Shown piece after piece: positions 35,137 through 43,302 of a DNA stretch of 64,000 nucleotides; the first letter of the stretch is position 1; every line of letters starts with the position of its first letter. A program made the translations under genes and the position numbers. Under the pieces are notes generated by a model. The model did no database searches. It worked only from the letters and a program-made list of their open reading frames with translations, and was not told where the DNA came from. The stretch is from DATFXM01 sp035315885 (GTDB lineage Bacteria; Acidobacteriota; Blastocatellia; UBA7656), in contig DATFXM010000071.1 of NCBI GenBank assembly GCA_035315885.1, forward strand, positions 43,704 to 107,703, given 5' to 3'.

Positions 35137-36909
35137 TCAAAGGTTGTACCTGCCTGCGCTGAGAGCCGCGGCCGCGATCCTGCGCCGCGCCGAGATCACT
35201 TTGATCGGCGATCGATGGACTACGCGCTCCAGTATCGCCGAGTAGTTTTTGTCTGCGAGCTCGGTAGCAATTATGCGGGCGGCTCTTTCGATCCGAGCGG
35301 AGGCATCGCGGGCGAATACTCGAGTAATGTCCGACTGGACATTGAATCCACCGGACGGCGACTCGGCTATTAGCCGCTGAGTTCTGAGCAGCGCGCTCTC
35401 CATCGCAAAAGTGTCCATAACCATTTCAGCGATGAGTCCGATTATCTCCTGTTGATCTCGAGCAAGATCGCCGTAGACGCGCGCGGCCCCCGCAAGAGCG
35501 CCGACGGTCATCGCCTTGGCTGCCTTTATCAGCAGCAGCTCTTCGGTGAACTCGATGTTGGCTTTGTTCAGACTCAGAGTGTTGCCGGTGCTCGTGCCGG
35601 TTCTGGACGTTTGCTTGTCAGCCTCGAACAAGGCAAGTTCGCCTGCGCTTGCCCGTCTTAGCAACTGCCCCCCGATCACGATGCGGTTGATTTCGTTAGT
35701 ACCCTCGTAGATTCTGGCGATTCGAGCGTCGCGATAAGCGCGTTCCGCCGGGTATTCCTTCGAATAACCGTAGCCGCCGAATACCTGAACCTCCTCGTCC
35801 ACCACGTATGCGAGAGCTTCGCTCATCCAGACTTTGATGATTGAACACTCGACCGCATACTGTTCGAGCACCTTGAGCATTTTAGTCGGGTCGTCCTTGT
35901 CCACGCGTTCGAGTGCCTGGTCGATCATTCCCAGCGTGCGGTAGAGGATCGATTCTCCGACAAAGGCTCGAACCATCATCTCAGCCAACTTGTGCTGGAT
36001 GAGGCCGAAGTTTGCGATGGGTTGACCAAACTGGTGGCGTTCTTTGGCGTACTGGATTGATTGCTGCAGCGACAGCTTGATCGTACCCACTGATCGGGCG
36101 CCGAGCTTTAGCCGGCCGATGTTCAGAACATTGAACGCAATCTTGTGTCCGCGTCCGATCTCTCCGAGCACGTTTTCAACCGGGACGCGGCAGTCTTCCA
36201 GCATGAGTGCAGTTGTTGATGATCCGTCGATGCCAAGTTTCTTTTCTTCGTGTCCGCTGACAAGGCCGGGTCCGCGCTCGACCAGAAACGCGGTGAACTT
36301 CTCACCGTCAACCTTGGCGAACACGGTGAACAAATCGGCGAAGCCGCCGTTTGTGATCCACATTTTCTGGCCGTTCAGGATGTAGGATTTTTGGTCTGAA
36401 GAGAGGACAGCTCGCGTTTTTGCGGCGAGGGCATCGGACCCTGATTGCGGCTCGGTTAATGCGTATGCACCGATCCACTCGCCGCTGGCGAGCTTCGGCA
36501 GGTATTTTTGCTTCTGTTCTTCTGTGCCAAAGAACACAATCGGCAGAGTGCCGATATTCACGTGGGAGCTTTGAGTTCCGGCAAACGAGCTCTGAAGCGC
36601 GAACTGTTCGCCCACTACAGCGGAGCTTACCTTGTTGAGACCCAGCCCGCCGTATTTTTCCGGTATATCGATGCTGAGCAGTCCCAGCTCGCCTGCCTTT
36701 AGCATCAGCTCTCGATGAGTTTGATAGTCCTTGGCGTAGATTTGCTCCTCGCGTGGGATAACTTCCTTGCGAAGGAACTCCTCGGCGGTGCGCGCAAACA
36801 TGCGCTGCTCTTCGGAGATGTCTTCCGGGACAAAGATCTCCTGCGGAGTGAAGTCTTCGATCAGGAATTCGCCGCCCTTTGGGGAGCGCACTTCGGGTTT
36901 GGTTGTCAT
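35137..36909 (-). CDS. Acyl-CoA dehydrogenase (long form)
   Basis: 590 residues, longer than the usual 380-400 because of a C-terminal helical region, as in the VLCAD/ACAD9-like group. N-domain LSIDIPEKYGGLGLNKVSSA, the FAD/substrate signature YALTEPQSGSDALAAKTRAV and WITNGGFADLFTVFAKVDG, and the C-terminal EGTNEINRIVIG motif are present. It oxidises acyl-CoA to enoyl-CoA and passes electrons to ETF. The ATG follows GGAGGAATT. Its upstream gap contains GGTTTCTGG-type repeats. Confidence 0.96.
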   Translation of the reverse strand: MTTKPEVRSPKGGEFLIEDFTPQEIFVPEDISEEQRMFARTAEEFLRKEVIPREEQIYAKDYQTHRELMLKAGELGLLSIDIPEKYGGLGLNKVSSAVVGEQFALQSSFAGTQSSHVNIGTLPIVFFGTEEQKQKYLPKLASGEWIGAYALTEPQSGSDALAAKTRAVLSSDQKSYILNGQKMWITNGGFADLFTVFAKVDGEKFTAFLVERGPGLVSGHEEKKLGIDGSSTTALMLEDCRVPVENVLGEIGRGHKIAFNVLNIGRLKLGARSVGTIKLSLQQSIQYAKERHQFGQPIANFGLIQHKLAEMMVRAFVGESILYRTLGMIDQALERVDKDDPTKMLKVLEQYAVECSIIKVWMSEALAYVVDEEVQVFGGYGYSKEYPAERAYRDARIARIYEGTNEINRIVIGGQLLRRASAGELALFEADKQTSRTGTSTGNTLSLNKANIEFTEELLLIKAAKAMTVGALAGAARVYGDLARDQQEIIGLIAEMVMDTFAMESALLRTQRLIAESPSGGFNVQSDITRVFARDASARIERAARIIATELADKNYSAILERVVHRSPIKVISARRRIAAAALSAGRYNL

Positions 36910-36945
36910 AATTCCTCCGGGGGTTCGTGAGGCTAAGACGATACC

Positions 36946-36981
36946 AAATCTGGTTTCTGGTTTCTAGTTTGTGGTTTCTGA
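36946..36981. repeat. GGTTTCTGG short-period repeat
   Basis: Degenerate tandem units TGGTTTCTGG, TTTCTAGTTTG, TGGTTTCTGA lie upstream of the acyl-CoA dehydrogenase. A related unit (TTTCTAGTTTC on the minus strand) forms the stop region of the thioesterase gene at 38535. Confidence 0.55.
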
Positions 36982-37061
36982 TTGCGTGCGCTGAGCGAAT
37001 CGATTTGATTGCTGATGTGCCTTAAGCCACCAACAAACTCGCGACACGGCCGGTCGCCAGG

Positions 37062-38513
37062 TCAATCGGCAGCGTTGATTTCCGCTGCTACTCGATTGCC
37101 CGATTGTAGCGCGCCGTTCTGCCACCTGATGAACGCGGACGTGTGATCCCCAGCAAAATGAACGCGGCCTTCCGCCCTTGCGATGTGGGGCCACAACTCA
37201 GACATTTGTCCCGGTCTGTACCACGACGAAGCGCCGCGTGCCCACTCGTCTTCGTCCCAACACTTCGACGCGCCGCCCTCAAAGTTCTCCTTGATGCCCG
37301 GGTAAACCTTCTCCATTTGATCCAGGACAAACCGGATGCGATCACTCTCGTTCATCGACGCGAGGTTCCGAGCGTTCGGCCCGCCTGCGTAGCAATGAAG
37401 TATTCCCCTAGGTCCGGGATGGTTGCTTGTCATGTCCCAGACGTCGGTTATCGGCAGGTCAGTGGACGCGAATCCGTCCAGCCCTTGCTCGATCCAGAAC
37501 TTCTTTCGCGATTGAAGGTAGACGCGACTAGCAGAGAAGTAAGGCAGCGTTTCGATGGCTTTTTGTTTGCCCGCTGAGAATCGCGGTTCAATTTCGATTC
37601 GACGGAGAACGGAAAACGGTATCGCGCAAACCAGCCGATCGGCGGTGAGCACGTTCTGCGATCCGGACTGCATGAAAGTGACGCGCACCGACTGATTGGA
37701 ATGTTCGATGCGAACAACGGGCGAGCCGTAGTGAATACAATCGTTGAGCTGTGCGGCGAACGCCTTCGGCAGCAGGTCGTTTCCGCCTTTTACCTTGAAC
37801 CCGGGGAATTCGATGTGAGCATTATCTCTGAATACAGTGAGCGCTGAGACGGTTTCGGGTCCGTCTCCCCAAAGCATTCCCAGCGAGATCAAGGCAATCG
37901 CTTCTTCCGAGGCGCCGCGTTTCCTGAGGAAGTCGGCATAGCTGACGTCGTCGTACTGCCTGTACGACTCGATCTTCCAGTCGGGCGCCGAAGGAACGCC
38001 TAGCGCCTGCCGAGTGCCGGCGAGGTATTTGCGGCGCAACCCGTCGGCGCCGAGCGCTGCCTCTTCGCCTGTGAGTTTAAAGGGCTCGAGCGGCGTGCCG
38101 TTCAGGACCTTGTAACGGCGGCCTCTGATGTAATTGATGGTGTCCAGCCCGTCCACCCAGAAATGCTCAAGCTCTAACCCGAACTTTCTTATGTAGCCCA
38201 GTGTGAAACTATGAGTTTGAGGTATCCAGGTGGCGCCGGCTTCGGCGTAGAGGCCGTCTGAGAATGGTTCGCGAAGGGTATAGACTCGGCCGCCGGCTCG
38301 CGTTCGGGCTTCGAGAATTGTTACCTGGTGTCCGGTCTTTCTAAGTTCGTAGGCGGCTGACAAGCCGGCCAGACCGGCTCCGATTATCAGGACACGTTTT
38401 TGGGCAGAGCTTCGCCGCGACAGAGCACTGCTCAGGCTTCGTGCGCCGGCCGACGAGACCCCCGCGGCAGCGAGCGCCGCCGTCTTCAAAAAGCCCCTGC
38501 GAGTTTGATCCAT
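37062..38513 (-). CDS. Tat-exported flavin amine oxidase-like oxidoreductase
   Basis: 483 residues. Twin-arginine signal TRRGFLKTAALAAAGVSSAG at the N-terminus. The dinucleotide-binding motif VLIIGAGLAGLSAAYELRKT is at about residues 40-58 and is followed by EARTRAGGRVYTL, the GG motif of the flavin monoamine oxidase group. The C-terminal signature is VHFAGDHTSAFIRWQNGALQ. FAD is expected and the protein is probably exported folded. The substrate (amine or amino acid) is unknown. The RBS is weak. The thioesterase gene ends just upstream on the same strand. Confidence 0.93.
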   Translation of the reverse strand: MDQTRRGFLKTAALAAAGVSSAGARSLSSALSRRSSAQKRVLIIGAGLAGLSAAYELRKTGHQVTILEARTRAGGRVYTLREPFSDGLYAEAGATWIPQTHSFTLGYIRKFGLELEHFWVDGLDTINYIRGRRYKVLNGTPLEPFKLTGEEAALGADGLRRKYLAGTRQALGVPSAPDWKIESYRQYDDVSYADFLRKRGASEEAIALISLGMLWGDGPETVSALTVFRDNAHIEFPGFKVKGGNDLLPKAFAAQLNDCIHYGSPVVRIEHSNQSVRVTFMQSGSQNVLTADRLVCAIPFSVLRRIEIEPRFSAGKQKAIETLPYFSASRVYLQSRKKFWIEQGLDGFASTDLPITDVWDMTSNHPGPRGILHCYAGGPNARNLASMNESDRIRFVLDQMEKVYPGIKENFEGGASKCWDEDEWARGASSWYRPGQMSELWPHIARAEGRVHFAGDHTSAFIRWQNGALQSGNRVAAEINAAD

Positions 38514-38534
38514 CGGTTTTACTCCGCACCGAAA

Positions 38535-38978
38535 CTAGAAACTGATCGAGTGCTTCTCGAACGTGGTGATACGCTTGCGAATATCTTCGGGCACTCGAAT
38601 CTTCTCCAACGTTCGCGGATCTACGCACACGTAAAGCGACTGTGCGGAACAGATCAGTTGGTCGTTGTTCTCGACGTAGATCTCAAAATCAAAAATGAGG
38701 CTCGTGTTGCCGACCTTGGAAACGCGTGTCCACACCTCGAGCATGTCATCAAAGCGCGCCGGCGCGCGAAAGTCGATTGTCGAACGGGCGAGCACGGTGT
38801 CCACGCCGCCGTCGACCATTTCCTTCCATGTAAGTCCCATCGCCCGGAGGTACTCAGTCCAGGCGACGTCGCAATAAAGGAGGTAGTTTGCGTTAAACAC
38901 GATGCCCTGGAGATCGGTTTCGCCAAAGCGAACTCGCAGGACATGCTTGAAGTGGAAGTCAGATTTCACGCGGCGCAT
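38535..38978 (-). CDS. Hotdog-fold acyl-CoA thioesterase (YbgC/4HBT family)
   Basis: 147 residues from the ATG at 38978; the longer frame to 39227 translates the palindromic element and is rejected. The catalytic-region signature is VRFGETDLQGIVFNANYLLY, matching xDTDxxGxVYxxxYL of the family. The long helix and strand order (FRAPARFDDMLEVWTRVSK) are as expected for a single hotdog. It hydrolyses acyl-CoA; here it lies next to amine oxidase and acyl-CoA dehydrogenase genes. The stop codon TAG is in a TTTCTAGTTTC sequence resembling the repeat at 36946. Confidence 0.9.
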   Translation of the reverse strand: MRRVKSDFHFKHVLRVRFGETDLQGIVFNANYLLYCDVAWTEYLRAMGLTWKEMVDGGVDTVLARSTIDFRAPARFDDMLEVWTRVSKVGNTSLIFDFEIYVENNDQLICSAQSLYVCVDPRTLEKIRVPEDIRKRITTFEKHSISF

Positions 38979-39011
38979 GATGCCTGAGCAGATCAAGCAA
39001 TTCAACACACG

Positions 39012-39261
39012 TCGGGGTGAGGGTATGTGGGATGAGGAAGAAGAGGGGAACGGGCGAAGGGGCGAAAGGGCGTCGCGGAGACGCGGGGACGCGGAGAGGA
39101 GAGACGCGGAGACACTGCGTAGCATGTTTGTCGTTGTCTCTATGTCCGCGTGTCCCTTCTCTCCTCCCCGCGTCGCCGCGTCCCTCCTGTCCGCGTCTCC
39201 GCGTCGCCCCTTCGCCCCTTCGCCCATTCGGCAAATCCCTCATCTCCACATATACCTCGCG
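39012..39261. repeat. Long GC-rich palindromic element, copy A
   Basis: An imperfect inverted repeat fills the divergent gap 38979-39298. The outer left unit GTGAGGGTATGTGGGATGAG answers CTCATCTCCACATATACC on the right; inner units are GGGCGAAGGGGCGAAAGGGC and CGCGGAGACGCGGGGACGCG. The apical loop (about 39111-39145: TGCGTAGCATGTTTGTCG, then TTGTCTCTATGT) is flanked by GGAGACA. Copy B at 55488 shares both stem units and this loop. Confidence 0.85.
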
Positions 39262-39298
39262 TTGACTTCACCGGCCAAAATAACTACCGTCAATTTTG

Positions 39299-39742
39299 AT
39301 GACGGTCGAAATTGATGAGAGCACGGACAACTTCATATCGTCCCATCGAGTTGCTCATCTTGCGACTGCGGACGACGCCGGTCAACCGCTGGTTATACCG
39401 GTCTGTTACGTACTCAGTCGCGGAATCCTCTACTCTGCCTTGGACGAAAAACCCAAGGCGATCGCGGCCCGATCGCTTCGCCGCGCCAAAAACATCCAAC
39501 AGAATCCGCGCGTGTCGCTGGTTATAGATGATTATTCCGACGACTGGTCGCAACTGGCGTACGTGCTGATCAGCGGCAAAGCAGAATTGATCTTTCCCGA
39601 TCACGCTGAGCACGCGCGGGCCGTCGAGCTGCTGCGCAACAAATATGACCAATACCGGTCGATGGCGATTCACGAAGCGCCGATGATCAGAATAGTCCCC
39701 GAGCGCGTCAAACGCTGGCAGCCAGCGAGGAACACAAAATGA
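39299..39742 (+). CDS. PPOX-fold F420-type oxidoreductase (TIGR03668-like)
   Basis: 147 residues from the ATG at 39299 (TTG 39296 is an alternative). The split-barrel sequence reads NFISSHRVAHLATADDAGQP, then LYSALDEKPKAIAARSLRRA and NIQQNPRVSLVIDDYSDDW, matching pyridoxamine-5'-phosphate-oxidase-like proteins, especially the TIGR03668 group thought to bind F420. It overlaps the next LLM gene by 4 bp (ATGA), so the two are translated together. Its upstream gap is filled by the palindromic element. Cofactor choice is inferred from family and neighbours. Confidence 0.85.
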   Translation: MTVEIDESTDNFISSHRVAHLATADDAGQPLVIPVCYVLSRGILYSALDEKPKAIAARSLRRAKNIQQNPRVSLVIDDYSDDWSQLAYVLISGKAELIFPDHAEHARAVELLRNKYDQYRSMAIHEAPMIRIVPERVKRWQPARNTK

Positions 39743-40680
39743 AGAGGAAGATTCGTTTCGGCATTCAGACACCGCAGCAAATGACAACCTGGGAGAATCT
39801 GCGTTCCACCTGGAAACTGATCGAGCAACTCGGATACGACACCGCATGGTTGTTCGATCATTTCTTTCCTATCCTTGCCGACCCGGCAGGACCTTGCTTC
39901 GAGGGTTGGATCGGGCTCACTGCGCTCGCAGCGGAAACAACGATGACGCAGGTTGGGATCCTGGTCACCGGCAATACCTACAGAAACCCCGCGGTGCTGG
40001 CGAAGATGGCCGCTACACTGGATCACACCAGCGGAGGTCGTTTGGTAATGGGATTGGGTGCCGGCTGGTTTGAACTGGAGCACCGTGCGTTCGATATTCC
40101 GTTTTACACCACCGCTCAACGAATCAATCGTTGTGACGAATCGATCGAGATTATCAAGCGGCTGTGGACCGAGGACACCGTAGATTTCGACGGCCAGTAT
40201 TATCGACTCAGCGGTGCTCGATGCGATCCGAAACCGCTTCAACGGCCGCGGCCGCCTTTGATGATAGGAGGTTCGGGTGAGAAGTTGATGCTGAGAGTGA
40301 TTGCGCGGCATGCCGATCAGTGGAATACATTCGGTCCGCCCGAATTATTCCGCCACAAGATAGGCGTTCTGAAAGAGCACTGCGCTTCTGTAGGTCGGAA
40401 GTTCGAAGATATCGAAGTGTCGTGGGCGGGAACAATGCTGGTCACTGAATCGGCGGCGGAGAAAAGCGAAACCGTAGCCGCAATGGCGCGCGCGTTCGGC
40501 GCCCCACCAGAAGCCGTAGAACCCGGTCTGCTCGTCGGATCTCCATCCGAACTGCGCGACCGCATTCATCGATATATTGAAATCGGGGTCACGCACTTCA
40601 TCGGCATTGCGAATCCGCCATTCAATCACGACTCGCTCAGGCGCTTTGCCGAAGAAGTAACACCAGCTTTCAGAACGTAG
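39739..40680 (+). CDS. LLM-class F420-dependent oxidoreductase
   Basis: 313 residues with the luciferase-like TIM-barrel signature: IRFGIQTPQQMTTWENLRST, then GYDTAWLFDHFFPIL, QVGILVTGNTYRNPAVLAKM, TLDHTSGGRLVMGLGAGWFE and EHRAFDIPF. This combination is typical of bacterial-luciferase-like monooxygenases that often use F420. It starts within the stop of the PPOX gene (ATGA). The next gene, cofG, makes part of the F420 chromophore, which supports F420 use. The substrate is unknown. Confidence 0.93.
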   Translation: MKRKIRFGIQTPQQMTTWENLRSTWKLIEQLGYDTAWLFDHFFPILADPAGPCFEGWIGLTALAAETTMTQVGILVTGNTYRNPAVLAKMAATLDHTSGGRLVMGLGAGWFELEHRAFDIPFYTTAQRINRCDESIEIIKRLWTEDTVDFDGQYYRLSGARCDPKPLQRPRPPLMIGGSGEKLMLRVIARHADQWNTFGPPELFRHKIGVLKEHCASVGRKFEDIEVSWAGTMLVTESAAEKSETVAAMARAFGAPPEAVEPGLLVGSPSELRDRIHRYIEIGVTHFIGIANPPFNHDSLRRFAEEVTPAFRT

Positions 40681-40761
40681 ACTGTTCGAAAGGATCGCTC
40701 ATTCGCCTTTGCAAGCCTCACCGGTGCACGATGCTGGTCATATGATGATGAGGGCGCAACG

Positions 40762-41979
40762 ATGACTGCGAACCGCGGTGTTCATCAGATATCGAACACC
40801 CCAGGGACCGCGGTGGCCGGGTTGCCATTCGACGAGGCGCTCGCGGCTGCCGGCGAGGGCTACGTTGCGCGACAGATTGCCTCGGCGCTGATTCGCTCTC
40901 AACCCGGAGAGCAATTCAACGAGTTGCTGAGCGCGGCCTCGGGATTACGTGCGCAGCTCAAGGGCATCACCATCACCTTTTCAAAAAAGGTCTTTATCCC
41001 TCTGACAAATCTTTGTCGCGACTACTGCGGCTACTGCACGTTTCGAAAAGATCCCGATCAGCCTGGGGCTCGCACTATGACTCCCGATGAAGTCATCGCT
41101 GTGGCTCAAGCGGGAGCCGAGCTCGGGTGTAAGGAGGCCCTGTTCAGCCTAGGCGATCGACCCGAGGCTCTGTTCCCGCAAATGCGCGTGACCCTCGACA
41201 AGCTTGGGCACCGCACTACGCTTTCGTACCTGGCTGAGATGAGCCGGCGTGTACTCGAAGAGTCGTCGCTGCTTCCTCACGTCAACCCGGGGCTGATGGG
41301 AAGACGTGACCTGGAACAACTGCGCGAGGTGAGTCCCAGCATGGGCCTGATGCTTGAATCAACGAGCGAGCGATTGCTGCAGCCCGGGATGGCGCACGAC
41401 AACGCTCCTGACAAGCCTCCCGCGCTGAGGCTCAGGACCATCGAAGAGGCCGGTCGACTGAAGATACCTTTTACCAGCGGCATTCTAATCGGGATCGGTG
41501 AAACGCTCGATGAAAGAATCGATGCTCTGTTTGCGTTAAAAGATCTGCACGAGCGCTACGGCCACATCCAGGAAGTAATTGTGCAGAATTTTCGGGCTAA
41601 GCCCGATATTCCTATGAAGGATCATTCTGAGCCGGACTTCTACGATCATGCGCGGACGCTGGCGGTTGCTCGACTGGTGCTTCGAGACATAAACGTACAA
41701 GCGCCGCCGAATCTCTCGGACGAGAATTATCCCGCATTGCTGGACGCGGGAATCAACGACTGGGGAGGCATTTCCCCTTTGACGCGCGACTTCATCAATC
41801 CGGAAAAGCCGTGGCCGCAAATTGATTCGTTGAGAGAGAAGACGGCGGCGAAAGGACTGTCGCTGCGGGAGCGGTTGAGCGTCTATCCGGAATTTGTTTA
41901 CAAGGATGAGTTCATTGATGTGGGGCTTATGAATCGCGTTCGAATGATGAGTGAAGGCAACGGGATGGCAGCTTCCTGA
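40762..41979 (+). CDS. cofG: FO synthase subunit 1 (radical SAM, CofG)
   Basis: 405 residues. The radical-SAM cluster motif LCRDYCGYC (Cys85, Cys89, Cys92) is of the CxxxCxxC type. The conserved sequence RKDPDQPGARTMTPDEVIAV, then LGCKEALFSLGDRPE, and the C-terminal NDWGGISPLTRDFINPEKPW are CofG hallmarks. It joins 5-amino-6-ribitylaminouracil and a tyrosine-derived intermediate with CofH to make FO, the F420 chromophore. No cofH is in the window, so the genes are separate rather than fused as FbiC. The mtn genes follow. Confidence 0.95.
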   Translation: MTANRGVHQISNTPGTAVAGLPFDEALAAAGEGYVARQIASALIRSQPGEQFNELLSAASGLRAQLKGITITFSKKVFIPLTNLCRDYCGYCTFRKDPDQPGARTMTPDEVIAVAQAGAELGCKEALFSLGDRPEALFPQMRVTLDKLGHRTTLSYLAEMSRRVLEESSLLPHVNPGLMGRRDLEQLREVSPSMGLMLESTSERLLQPGMAHDNAPDKPPALRLRTIEEAGRLKIPFTSGILIGIGETLDERIDALFALKDLHERYGHIQEVIVQNFRAKPDIPMKDHSEPDFYDHARTLAVARLVLRDINVQAPPNLSDENYPALLDAGINDWGGISPLTRDFINPEKPWPQIDSLREKTAAKGLSLRERLSVYPEFVYKDEFIDVGLMNRVRMMSEGNGMAAS

Positions 41980-42049
41980 GGGGCCACGAGCTGGTTCGAG
42001 ACCGCTGACGCGACAGATAGCTGGCGGAAGGTGGGTGCAAAAGAGATCG

Positions 42050-42676
42050 ATGGGCGGCGATACAGAAACCGCATTCAGCGAACTCGCAGCAATCGGCTGC
42101 GAGTTTTATTCGCGCGGATGGGTGCTCGGGACCAGCGGAAACTTCAGCGCGGTCTTGTCGAGAGAACCGCTGCGACTGGCGATAACCGCGAGCGGGGTAC
42201 ACAAAGGCACGCTTGATCCGGCGAGCATTCTGGAGATCGACGCAACAGGCAAGGTGATCTACGGTTCGGGAAAACCCTCGGCGGAGACGCTGTTACATCT
42301 TACCATCGTGCGGTTGCTTGGAGCGGGAGCGGTGTTGCACACGCATTCGGTGTGGAGCAATATTCTGTCTGGCATTCATCGGGCGCGAGGCGCATTTGAA
42401 ATCACCGGGCACGAGATGCTGAAGGGTCTCCAAGGCGTCACGACGCACGAGCATCGCGAGTCGGTTGCGATCGTGGATAATTCGCAGGACATGAATTCGC
42501 TTGCGTCAGTGGTCGAGGAGTTATTGAAGAGGCAAGACTCGGCGCACGGGTTCCTGATTGCGCATCACGGGCTCTACACGTGGGGGAGTGATCTCGCCGA
42601 AGCGAGACGTCACGTTGAAATCTTTGAGTATTTGTTCGAAGTCACCGGGCGTCTCGAACTCGCGAAGGTGGTGTAA
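42050..42676 (+). CDS. mtnB: Methylthioribulose-1-phosphate dehydratase
   Basis: 208 residues from the ATG at 42050, the usual MtnB size; the frame back to 41951 overlaps cofG and lacks an RBS. The class II aldolase-like zinc motifs are HTHSVWSNIL (His97, His99) and IAHHGLYTWG (His172/173). Further family blocks are LGTSGNFSAVL, SGVHKGTLDP and GKPSAETLLH. It dehydrates methylthioribulose-1-phosphate in methionine salvage. mtnD and mtnC follow on the same strand. mtnA is not present in the window. Confidence 0.95.
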   Translation: MGGDTETAFSELAAIGCEFYSRGWVLGTSGNFSAVLSREPLRLAITASGVHKGTLDPASILEIDATGKVIYGSGKPSAETLLHLTIVRLLGAGAVLHTHSVWSNILSGIHRARGAFEITGHEMLKGLQGVTTHEHRESVAIVDNSQDMNSLASVVEELLKRQDSAHGFLIAHHGLYTWGSDLAEARRHVEIFEYLFEVTGRLELAKVV

Positions 42677-42715
42677 TTGTCCGGGGAAGCCCGGATCAAT
42701 CAACGGAGATCGGCA

Positions 42716-43270
42716 ATGGCAATAGTCAGTATTCTGGATGAACAACTTGTGCTGCGCGACCCTGATGAAACAACGGGCTATCTGCGGTCAATTGGCATCG
42801 AGTACGAGCAATGGGCGCCCTCGCATGCGCTGTCGTCCGGCGCATCAGCGGATGAGGTTTTGGAGGCGTACTCGGAAGAGATCGAGAGGTTGAAGGAGCG
42901 GAACGGCTACGTCACTGCCGACGTGATCGACGTGCATCCCGAGACTCCAGGTCTGGATGCGATGCTCGCGAAGTTCGCGCGCGAGCACTGGCACGATGAA
43001 GACGAGGTGCGCTTCATCATTGAAGGTCGAGGGCTGTTCAACATCCGTCCGAGGTCCGGGCCGGTGATCGCGATCGAGGTTGAGCCCGGGGACTTAATCA
43101 TGGTTCCAAAGGGTACGTGGCACTGGTTCAACTTGTGTGACGACCGCAGGATTCGCGCTATCAGGCTTTTTCAGGATCCGGCCGGATGGGCGCCTACGTA
43201 CACAGAAAGCGGAGTCGACGCGCGGTATGCGGCGGTCTGTTTCGGAGCGAGCTACTTGCCTGTTGCTTAG
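42716..43270 (+). CDS. mtnD: Acireductone dioxygenase
   Basis: 184 residues from the ATG at 42716, which has GGAG upstream. The cupin metal site is His91, His93, Glu97 and His136 (EHWHDEDEVRF, KGTWHWF), the complete ARD set; Fe or Ni determines the outcome. It oxidises acireductone from MtnC to the 2-oxo acid precursor of methionine. It follows mtnB by 39 bp. The gap to mtnC is a GAGTTCTGAG-type repeat. Confidence 0.96.
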   Translation: MAIVSILDEQLVLRDPDETTGYLRSIGIEYEQWAPSHALSSGASADEVLEAYSEEIERLKERNGYVTADVIDVHPETPGLDAMLAKFAREHWHDEDEVRFIIEGRGLFNIRPRSGPVIAIEVEPGDLIMVPKGTWHWFNLCDDRRIRAIRLFQDPAGWAPTYTESGVDARYAAVCFGASYLPVA

Positions 43271-43302
43271 GAAGTTCTGAATACTGAGTCTTGAGTCCTT
43301 GA
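43271..43302. repeat. GAGTTCTGAG-family repeat at the mtnD-mtnC junction
   Basis: GAAGTTCTGAATACTGAG, then TCTTGAGTCCTTGA, fills the 28-bp gap between mtnD and mtnC. The TTG start codon of mtnC is part of the final unit (GAGTCCTTGA). Confidence 0.65.

Noticed and set aside
38979..39227. N-terminal extension of the thioesterase and other frames inside the repeat
   Set aside because: They translate the palindromic element (Arg/Gly/Ser repeats) and have no RBS.
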